64,000 nt of DNA from Haberlea rhodopensis (Eukaryota; Streptophyta; Magnoliopsida; Lamiales; Gesneriaceae), in assembly GCA_907163345.1 (NCBI GenBank), contig CAJQUN010000399.1, positions 186,001-250,000 of the forward strand. Reading direction: 5' to 3'. Below the pieces are notes generated by a model. It was given only the letters and a program-made list of their open reading frames with translations. It was not told the DNA's origin and did not search any database. The translations under genes were made by a program, and so were the position numbers. Position 1 is the first letter of the stretch; each line of letters starts with the position of its first letter. Of this stretch, positions 55,079 to 64,000 are shown piece after piece.

Positions 55079-56309
55079 TGTTAGGATCGGATGTGTGTTT
55101 AGAAGGGGGGGGGGGGGGGGGGGGGGGTTGAATAAACACTACCCTCAAATTCAATTCTTCTTCTAATTACTGCAAACTGTAAGGTAATGCAGTAGCTTCT
55201 CAATCCAATGTGCAAGTCAGCAGACACTTAGTAAAGTGTGGAATACGTCTACTGCACTTGTAAGTGAACTAAAGTAAACAAAAATACGTAAGTAAATAAC
55301 ACAAAGATTGTTTCTGGAAGTTCGAAGAACAACGCTTCTACGTCTCCTCTTCTTCCTTTGCAGGAAGGATACACTAGAAGACTTTTGTTTACACTTTATA
55401 GTATACAACCTTCGTAGGCTTTCACACAGCTTAGCCTAAACTCCTAGCAACACAAAGTTTATGGTATGTTTACAATTATACTTCCTAACACTCTTTTGAA
55501 TAAGTATTACACTTGTAAGCTTCGAGTGTTCTTGAATTGTCTTTGAGCAGTACACCAGTTTGACTTGATCTTTTATATATCAGTGGACTTCTGCTCTAGC
55601 TGAATCTTTAGAGAGATATAACTTCAGTATCTTTCACTGATTGATATTTTTGAATATTCTTATATCGGAGGATTCAACATTAATCTTCATTCTTCCAGAG
55701 GCTGTATTTATAGATATCATTGTCTAACGGTAATCTTTCTTTGTATGGAAAGCTTTGCATAGAATCTGTTTCCTTTCTCATTTCATATGAGGTTTATCTT
55801 CCTTCCATTTTTGTTCAGCAATGGCTCTTTGAATATGACGGAATTGGTGGCGATGAATTTGTAGTGCCCGTCGTTCTGTTGTACCTTTGTCAGATTCAGT
55901 TGTACTCACTTCAACTGGTATTTTAGATCTGCTGCTGAATTCACTTCTTCTGGTCCTGTGGCTTCAGTATACAGTTATACTCTTGAATCCAGTAGACGTC
56001 AGTTGGACAGTTGACAGACTTCATACAGTAGATGTCTTTACCCGATAGCTGTCTTCATCCAGTAGGTGTCTTCACCCGGTAGCTGTCTTCATCCAGTAGG
56101 TGTCTCCACCCGGTAGATGTCTTCATCCAGTAGATGTCTCCACCCGGTAGATGTCTTCATCCAGTAGGTGTCTCGTCCCAATAGATGTCTTCATCCAGTA
56201 GGTGTCTCTTCCCGGTAGATGTCTTTATCTAGTAGGTGTCTCTTCCCGGTAGATGTCTTTACCCGGTAGATGTTTGTAATCACCAAAACTTAGAAATCGT
56301 TTCCCAACA
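55079..56309 (-). repeat. Sirevirus 2 5' LTR
   Basis: 1231 bp. It matches 44936-46081 but has a 23-G run (55105-55127) where the other has 6 G, and a longer minisatellite (about 56020-56270). These two differences explain most of the length gap. Confidence 0.93.
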
Positions 56310-56314
56310 TCATT
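56310..56314. repeat. Sirevirus 2 target duplication, right copy
   Basis: TCATT, identical to 44931-44935. Confidence 0.92.
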
Positions 56315-57379
56315 GTTTAAAACTCTCACTACATGCTTCATATTTTCAATTGTGGGTTTTTCTAAAAATTTCGACAGGATCTCCCCGTAAATTAGACAAT
56401 CGGGTAATTATAAACACCAATATATCAATAACACATTTCCTCGACTAATAAACAATCTCACAAACAATTTCCTAGTAAATCACCAAAATAAATCATCTAG
56501 CTAATACTCGTGTCAAACACCCACCATTCCCATATATTCAATTCATTAAGTATAATCTCCTCCGAATAGAATGCATATATAGCAATCAAGTAAAAAAGGG
56601 GATCTTTGCAACATTTATACATGCATATACATGCATTAAGATGCTTACAAACGAGCAATGTACAAATGAGTATAAATCTACTTGCATATTCCCTCATTTA
56701 CCAGTATTGGTACAATGCTCCCAAATATGATGATATCCAATGGGGTTCGACTTACTTTCTCCAAACAACGTAGTACTTATTTTACCTATTTCAATAGAAA
56801 TAGTCCACACATGATGAGTACACCAACAAGATAGCACAATTAGGTATATTAAATGTACAATTCATAATTCACAAATAAACAAATACGATATCATAAAGAG
56901 AGACTTCTTGTGTGTTGCTGAAATAATAATAGGTCTCTCAAATTTCTAGTGTTTCCAAAATCTCATGATTCATCCCATTTAAATATCACTCTTTAAAGCA
57001 TATATTCATCATCGAGAATATTCGGTAATTAGACAAATGTGTATATAATGAAATACTCACTATTTACTTATGTAGTAACAATATGTTCTTCGAGTTGTAC
57101 ATGTTTTCACAATTCCACAACTACATTATCCATAATGATAAAATATATACCACCATCACAATGATCCAATGTACTCATAATACGCCACCCTTCGTTCATT
57201 TATGCTTAACAACATACTAGTGACCGATATGCCTATTGGTGTGCATTATATACACCTCAATACATGCTGGAATGCTCATACTTATGTGTATAAATCATGT
57301 ACTCACATCAATACACGCTGCGATAGTTACCTATTGGTGTGCATTTATCGTGTACACCCAAATTAACCCTTTCAGTTAA
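56315..57379. other. AT-rich region, nothing recognised
   Basis: No ORF, RNA gene or clear repeat boundary. The segment near 56375 (TTTCGACAGGATCTCCCCGT) has the look of a degraded LTR-element region, but I cannot assign it. Confidence 0.5.
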
Positions 57380-58560
57380 TAGCAATAAATAATGTAGTAG
57401 CGTATGTAGGGATCGATCCACGAGGAATGATGCATTTTTGTGTTAATTAATTCAAAACAAAGTAAATACCGGGGTTGTGAAGGTTGAATTAAACTAGGGA
57501 ATTTAAAAACAAAATTATCAACTAATAAAACTAAAATTAAAGCGAATTAAATTATGAGCAAAGAGCGATTCTTGGTTTTCAATCGACTTTACAGTTGGGG
57601 TTTACTATCTCGATCATCGATCTTCACATACGATTCAACTTTCATATGAATATTCATCTTTGGACATTCAATTCAATAATTAAATCCTATCTCACATTAT
57701 GTTTAGTTAAGTACAACGTTCTAGTTTAACTCTTATCAATTCAATCAACCAAAATACAAGCGACTAAGACTTAAATCGACGATAGCAGAAAAACTAGTGA
57801 GATCGATGAAGCTAAACAACATAATCCACCAGTCTATGCTTAAGTCAATAATTTTCCTAAGAATTTAACAAACTCACAAGCGAAAATTTATTAATCTTAG
57901 TTGCTTCGTAAATTAGAGGGATCAAAAAATTTCGTATTTCATATCTAATTTAGCAGTAGATCGCGTGAACAATAATTATGAGGCCAATCCAATAATCAAA
58001 CACAACAATCATGTCAACTAAATCAGAAAACTCTTGATACTCAATGAAAATCAACAAACAAAACTTAATATCACGAGAATCGTAAACTCCTAATATATCG
58101 TCTTCCTTAACCAAGAATCACAAGAAGTTTAGCTACTCATAGCTGAGTCAAAACAACAAAAATATAATAAAAGCATAAGGAAAAGTATTGACAAACTATA
58201 ATGATCGCCGCTCGTCGAGGTCGTCACTCGATCGCTGGTTCTTTTTTTTCAAATTTTTGGGCGTGAGGTTGATCGCCCACTACTCGCGATCGATTGGCAT
58301 GATGATTTTTTTGCTTGAACATACTACCTCGAGCAATCGATCTCTCCTTCTGGGCGATGGATCTCGGACTTTGGTTAAATTTTATGCATTTTTCTTGGTC
58401 TTCTTTGATTCCTTATCAATGCCAATGCATTCTTTGGTCCTTATTCACCATTATCAACTCGATTTCTTCGATTCACCTACATTCACAAAAATATATGATT
58501 AGGTCGCATATGCATCAAATTAATCATTAAAATATACCCAATCGTAGAGAATAAAACATA
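57380..58560. repeat. Degraded Athila/Tat-type LTR candidate
   Basis: The phrase GTAGGGATCGATCCACGAGG near 57406 parallels the start region of the Athila-type LTRs here (TCGAATCCACAGGGAC). Short CGATCG motifs appear at about 58200-58345 in the same relative place. Borders are uncertain and no internal region is attached. Confidence 0.4.
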
Positions 58561-58674
58561 CTAAATGTCTATATTTCTAGCCACATCAATCTCTCTCATA
58601 TTTAATATTTACTCGACATCTAGTAAATCAGAACAAAACTAAAATCTTTTTGTGGCTCATAGCAAATGAACTAA

Positions 58675-60251
58675 TGATCGCTATTATTTTAAACAATATT
58701 TCTAAGTGTAGCGATTTTATACCGCAAGTGCACGGTGTCAAGTTTTAGTATAGTGATATAAAAGAAAGGATCGAACCCACAGGGACTAACGTATAAGTAC
58801 CAAATAAAATTAGCAAAATTATATTTAGCCTACGAAAAAGATGATTAATTAACTAATTAACTAAAAACTTAGAAATAAAACAACTCCTTTGAAGATATGA
58901 AGGCTTTCCGCTCAAGAAATTTATCATGTGGTTGGTTCAATTGTGTTATCGTCAATGATTTGTTTGTAGAAAACAATTACTAATCAATCAATTCTTAAGG
59001 TGACGGATTTCCTAATATAATCAATATACTTTCTCAAGCTATATTGAAACTAGTAATAAATTGACACAAGTAACTCTCGTTCACTTAAACCAATTTAATA
59101 CCGAATAAATCTCGATGAAAAACCGTTAACTATGAATCTCTCAATTCAAAGTGATCACGTATGTGATTTAATCTCTCGATCTAAATCTTAACATACAACA
59201 TGAATTATTCTAGCGTATTATTATTTCATCTCTCGATCTCAATTATAATTCACAAAATCAATCAAAGTTAGCTAGGCTTTGATAGCATTAAGGTTATAAC
59301 TCATGCACATAAGAATTAATCCACTTAAACACAACCAAATCAATGATTCAATCACAAAATTCCCTAAACTTGATAAAATAAACTTAATTAAATTCAAATC
59401 AAATTAACAAGTTGTTTAATCGTCTCTCAACCTCAAAAACATCAAATAAAATCTGAAAATCAAATTAACTAGAGTTTAGAAATACGATAACGTAGGAGCG
59501 AATCCGTGCGTTGACGATACTTCTTCTCTTGCTTCCTTCCTTGCACTTCAAAGGATTTCTTCAACCTTCTCTTCGGAGATGAAAGGCGGCTCTAGAAGTA
59601 TGGTATGGGTCTGATTATACTCTGAATATTGGATCCAAATTTTGTGCCCTACTTCCCTAATTTATAGAGGAAGAGGTTGGTGGAAGAGTTTCCAAAAATC
59701 TAACCAAATCAAGACTTTATTTTTCTGAAAATTCTGCGTCTCGATCGATCGGTCGATATGTCTCGATCGATCGAGCGTCTTTAACTTTCGTTCCTGATTT
59801 TCTCTGCCTCGCTCGATCGATCGAGGGTAAGCTTCCGATCGATCGAGATTTCTTCATTTTTCCTTGTCAAAACTCTGCCCTTCTCGATCGATCGTTCACA
59901 AGTTCCCGATCGATCGAGATTTCTTCCATTCGCCTTGTAAATCTTCTGCCACCCTCGATCGATCGAGAATTATTCACCGATCGATCGAGCTCTGCTTTTC
60001 TTTGTTGGCCAAAACTTCTGTCTCCTTCGATCGATCGCTCCTGTTCCGATCGATCGGTCATACCAGAACTCAGATTCTTCATTTCTTGCCTTGATTTGAT
60101 CCGTTTTCTTCATTCTAGTTCAATTCTTCCATTTTCCACCTAGATTCCTGAAACAATCAAATAAATACCAAAAAGCATAACATCTTCACGGAATCTATAC
60201 AAAAATATATACAAATCAAAGCCCAAATACACGTAATAAACAACCCTATCA
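58675..60251 (-). repeat. Old Athila-type LTR
   Basis: Diverged relative of the LTR at 975-2537, from TGATCGCTATTATTTTAAAC to CCTATCA. The shared core includes ACCGCAAGTGCACGG and CCACAGGGACTAACG. It contains about ten GATCGATC palindromes (about 59742-60057). Confidence 0.87.
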
Positions 60252-61090
60252 ACTAACTTATCCTCACTTTTGTGCCTCAACAACTTTTATACATGCATAG
60301 TAATGAAAGACGGTAAAAGGCTAACAATGGAGCAATTTCAATCCCTAGGCATTTCATACTCAACAAAGCAGCGAAAGTGCGTGTGTGGTCATAAGCAAGT
60401 GTCATGTACAAATTATAGATCCAAATAATGTAAACTCACAATAGCTCAAGTTGCACACCAACGTAAGTAGAAGCTCATTTGCACACTCTTCTCCACTATC
60501 TTAGCCATTTTCAAACATAAATCAAGTAGGTCTTTATTAGCTTGTAGCTTGGCCTAGGTGTTGACTTATGAAAGAAAGGATAAGATATATCAAACTTTGC
60601 ATGATTTTTCTCAAACATTGTTCATTTTGTAAGGTTTATTTCACTTTTTTCTCTTTTGTGTCTTGGCTCCCATTGGAGTCATATTTTTATCTATTTTCTA
60701 AAGACATCCATTATCTTTCATGCATCTCATTCTTTTGACAATAAAGCTCTCAAACATACGAATCATTGCTAACAAGTGCATGTGAATGAAACACATCCTA
60801 CTCCCTTCAAATGTATGGATCGAAATCACATTTAGGTTCATTAGGGAAGATGATAAGATAGTCAAAGGCTGTTGAATGAGGGTTGTTTGTATGCGCACAC
60901 AACCATTCTTTTACATTAAAAAATCAAAAGGAGTACTTGTGAAGATTTTCTTTACATGGTAGGCTTCAAATTCTCAAACACATCAAAAATAGTCTATATC
61001 ACTTTCATGTTCGCAAGTAGTCTAGACATAAACCTCAAAGAGCATGAAGTTAAGTTCTAGCATGTATCAGAGACTTCCTAGGACTATCAC
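60252..61090 (-). other. Internal remnant of the old Athila-type element
   Basis: Resembles the 3' non-coding region 2550-3904 in scattered blocks, such as GTGCGTGTGTGG near 60378. No ORF is kept, and it ends where another gypsy LTR starts. Confidence 0.6.
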
Positions 61091-61439
61091 TGTGATGCCC
61101 GGGAATTATTGATGTTAATCCCGGTGTGGTAATAATCCTTAATGGATATTAATTGTGGCAATTGTGTATTAATTACGGTTTTAGGACTCCCGGGGATTTT
61201 AAATCCGGTATTTAGAGTCATCGGATCCAAGGGATGAGATTGTATTCTCGTCATGGTGATAACCTTGGAATTTTGTCTTTGGTGGGATTTGGGGTCCGGA
61301 GTACTTTGTACTGGGGCTGGTAATGGAATTTGAGATTGAGAGGTAATTTTTGAAAACAAATGATTTTTAATGAGTCGTGATGTATTTGTGGAAGGATTGG
61401 CACTTTCGAGTTTTGGTACTATATATACCAAGTAGACTC
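61091..61439 (+). repeat. Start of a gypsy LTR (Tekay-like)
   Basis: TGTGATGCCCGGGAATTATT resembles the start of the element A LTR (TGTGATATCCCCGAAATAAT). It runs 349 bp and is interrupted at 61440 by a copia LTR. GACTC (61435-61439) would be the target duplication if the other side, beyond the window, matches. Confidence 0.55.
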
Positions 61440-62920
61440 TGTAAGTAACCCCATGAGCATACAACGCAGCGGAATAAAATTTGGGATTACAAACCAGCGA
61501 TCTATACAAAGGGATTCATATCGGATTAGAGAATTACATAAGAGTCTTACCCTTGTAGCGCGTTTGAAGCAGAATCCACGGAGCAGCACGTCCAACGAAC
61601 TCCGAGTCACAAACGAAAGTTTTCGCCTTCGTCTCTACGGTATCCACACGATCGAATCGAAAGGGACGTTCAAGAACAAGTTGCTAGACTTATTCTTGAA
61701 CCAACAAGACTCACGGTTACAATAACCGATCAACGACCACCACGAACCACCAAGCAAGACGGCGGCGATGGTGAAGCTCACGGCTCCTAGGGTTCGGCCG
61801 AGAGAGCTTGAAGTGGAGGCTAGGTTTTAAGTTTTGATATTGTCTTACAATTAAACACCTTGCTATCATATTAAATATGATTAATTAAAGGCTTTCTCAA
61901 AGCTTCATGGGCTTAAGCCCATGATTTAATTAATCATTATGATAATTAATTAAGACTCCTCTTAATTATTTAATTCATCTCATGAATTTAATTTCCCTTC
62001 TCGATTTAATCATTTGTGCGACCCGATAGGATCTCGTAATGTTGGCAGTGACATAAAATTCTCATTTTATGTCGCAAGCATCGAGCGGTATCTAGCAACA
62101 CATCGATGCTACCCAAATTACGAGAATGTCAATGACTCGACATAACCTTTAGAACTTGTGATAATATTAATCATGTAACTTAATCCCTTTGTCCTTTGTG
62201 TTTAGATTGAACACGAGTCATGGAATAGTCATACTCGTATATTCAATCTTTATTTTCTTGATCCCCAAGTAGAACTAGAATAAACGAATAAGCTCGATAT
62301 CTCATATCGACTCATTCGAGCATGGCCATGCATTTTAGTTCTCACTTGATCAAGGGCCTAACACATCTCCTGTTATATAGGAGGGACAAATCCTATCTCG
62401 ATCAGTCAACATCCCTCCACATAATTCGTAGTGTATCCAATAGTCGCCTTTATAGTATACCCTGTTACGGGTAACGTTTGACGATATCAAGATACATAAC
62501 TCCTTATGTTGGGATCTCTGATGATCACAAGTCGTAAGGATTATATACATTATTATCACTATGAGAATTGCATATGACGATCATATAACTATCCATGTTG
62601 CATTCTCATGGTGGGTCTGTTCAGTACATCGTTCTCTAACATGTACCCATATGCTGATTAGATATCTCATATCAATGAACAATTCATCGATCAACATATA
62701 CTAGTCTCTACGTATTATCATTATCCCATTCATGATAATACTTGACTAGGAACATCTTTAAGAATAATACAATATTATTCTAAGGACATTAACATATATA
62801 TTAATTCACAATGCACAGTTAAAAGAATAATATATAATAATGAATTGCCATTCATAAATCCATAAACATTGTATGTCTTAAACAATCATCTAATGACTTG
62901 TCTTAGGGCATATCCCAACA
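61440..62920 (-). repeat. Copia element 3 3' LTR
   Basis: 1481 bp, bounded on the plus strand by TGTAAGTAACC and TATCCCAACA. The left edge is inferred from the TG and the switch from gypsy LTR sequence. The right edge is fixed by the adjacent purine tract. Confidence 0.75.
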
Positions 62921-62932
62921 AATCTCCCACTT
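62921..62932 (-). other. Copia element 3 polypurine tract
   Basis: The minus strand reads AAGTGGGAGATT directly before the LTR start TGTTGGG. Confidence 0.88.
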
Positions 62933-62935
62933 GCA

Positions 62936-64000
62936 CTAAGACCACTCAGACATATACCTAATGCCTAGAGATCTAGTATGACGATCATGCTTCTGCTATG
63001 ACAGCGGCTTCGTCAATGGGTCAGATACATTATCATCTGTCGGTACTTTGCATATTTTAACATCTCCCCTTTCAACGATTTCTCGAATGAAATGGAAACG
63101 CCTAAGTATGTGCTTGGATCTTTGGTGAGATCTTGGTTCCTTAGCCAATGCGATCGCTCCATTGTTGTCACAATAGAGTTCTATCGGATCTTTAATGCTA
63201 GGCACCACTCCAAGTTCAGAAATGAACTTCCTCATCCAAACAGCTTCCTTTGCTGCATCCGAGGCAGCAATATACTCAGCTTCCGTTGTAGAATCGGCTA
63301 CTGTTTCTTGCTTTGAACTCTTCCAGCTCACAGCACCTCCATTCAGGCAATACACATATCCAGATTGCGATCGAAAATCATCTTTGTCGGTTTGGAAGCT
63401 TGCATCAGTGTAACCCATTACATTGAGCTCTTCCTCACCTCCATAAATCAAGAATGTATCCTTAGTCCTTCTCAAGTACTTCAGGATGTTCTTGACAGCA
63501 ATCCAGTGACCTTCACCTGGATCAACTTGATATCTGCTCGTCATGCTCAAAGCATACGATACATCGGGACGAGTACATATCATGGCATACATGATAGATC
63601 CAATAGCTGACGCGTTTGGAATCTTACTCATGCGTTGTCTCTCATCTGGTGTTGAAGGACACTGTTCCTTCGAGAGATAAATACCATGTGTCATAGGCAC
63701 GAATCCTTTCTTGGATTCTTGCATGCTAAACCTTTTAAGCACCTTGTCTATGTATGTACTTTGACTTAGACCAAGAAGCCTTCTCGATCTATCTCTATAG
63801 ATCTTGATTCCTAACACATAGGTAGCTTCTCCTAAGTCTTTCATTGAAAAGCAGTTCCCTAGCCAAATCTTTACAGATTGTAAGGCAGGGATATCATTTC
63901 CAATAAGAAGTATGTCATCTACATACAACACTAGGAAAATGATTACGCTCCCACTGACCTTCTTGTAGACACAAGGTTCATCTTCATTTTTGATAAAACC
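62936..64000 (-). pseudogene. pol: Copia element 3 pol, C-terminal part (RT and RNaseH)
   Basis: The frame is open from the window edge to a TAG at 62996-62998. RT shows YKKVSGSVIIFLVLYVDDIL, so the catalytic YVDD is intact (about 63910). RSQSGYVYCLNGGAVSWKS, DSTTEAEYIAAS and LYCDNNGAIALAKEP are RNaseH-region motifs, followed by SDPLTKPLS. The TAG interrupts a tail whose frame continues for about 20 more codons (QKHDRHTRSLGIRY) to a TAG at 62936-62938, the expected end just before the polypurine tract. It is a single nonsense change near the C-terminus, so the damage may be mild. Everything upstream (gag, integrase) is outside the window. Confidence 0.88.

Larger units (their letters stand above)
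44936..56309 (-). mobile_element. Sirevirus-type Ty1/copia element 2
   Basis: This 11.4-kb element on the minus strand has LTRs, an iMet primer site, gag, protease-integrase, RT-RNaseH, a long 3' ORF and a Sirevirus-type polypurine region (TTTTGTCATCACCAAAAAGG-like). A perfect TCATT duplication flanks it. Its proteins are close to those of Sirevirus 1 but its LTR is different, so it is another family of the same lineage. Frameshifts in gag, pol and the 3' ORF and a changed protease active site make it defective. Confidence 0.93.
61440..64000 (-). mobile_element. Ty1/copia element 3 (runs off the window)
   Basis: The 3' LTR (61440-62920), polypurine tract and the end of pol (RT and RNaseH) are present on the minus strand. 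The LTR begins TGTTGGGATATGCCCTAAG and ends TTACA. The RT type (VYKKVSGS, LYVDDILLIGND) differs from that of the Sireviruses and there is no 3' ORF, so this is another copia lineage (Angela/Tork-like, uncertain). Confidence 0.85.

Noticed and set aside
61087..61509. ORFs spanning the border of the gypsy LTR and the copia LTR
   Set aside because: They cross a transposon junction and match no known protein type.

Overview
This 64 kb window is plant nuclear DNA made almost entirely of nested transposable elements. I see no host gene that is clearly not part of a transposable element. The element set (Tekay/Del chromovirus, Athila, Sirevirus-type Ty1/copia, a MULE carrying a plant mobile domain gene, and hAT) and the AT-rich spacers point to an angiosperm, most likely a eudicot. 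Narrower placement is not supported by the sequence alone.

Layout. 1-929: inverted piece of a Tekay-type LTR. 930-17737: Tekay-type Ty3/gypsy element A (+ strand, many frameshifts). Its 5' LTR is split by a young Athila-type element (975-8994, - strand, 5-bp target duplication GTACA) that has gag and an accessory ORF but no pol. 17738-23044: a second, older Tekay-type element B (- strand), truncated in integrase. 23045-23930: 5' end of a hAT transposon. 24470-41477: an almost complete Mutator-like element (MULE) with about 100-bp terminal inverted repeats and a perfect 9-bp target duplication. It carries two convergent genes, a MuDR-type transposase (+) and a spliced plant mobile domain (PMD) gene (-). 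A Sirevirus (28310-39015, - strand) sits in the last intron of the PMD gene. 41487-44126: AT-rich spacer with two MITE candidates. 44127-44935: 5' LTR and gag of a small copia element. 44936-56309: second Sirevirus (- strand, target duplication TCATT). 56315-61090: unassigned AT-rich DNA, then old Athila-type LTR and internal remnants. 61091-61439: start of another gypsy LTR, cut by a copia element (61440 to the window end, - strand).

The most striking structure is the MULE. Each end carries an array of the 15-bp palindrome GCCAACTSAGTTGGC (6 copies left, 9 right, usually 34-41 bp apart). The arrays begin 85-86 bp from the element ends, and the innermost copy on each side lies 12-15 bp from a TATA box that faces inward. 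The same array therefore sits upstream of both the transposase and the PMD gene. Other notable points: clusters of the palindrome CGATCGATCG in LTRs of unrelated families; 3' accessory ORFs of Athila and Sirevirus elements that appear to share one domain; a possible 77/78-nt intron at the Gag/Pol boundary of both Sireviruses; and a 15-bp duplication across the reverse transcriptase catalytic motif of element A. Almost all coding regions are broken, so most of the elements look non-autonomous.
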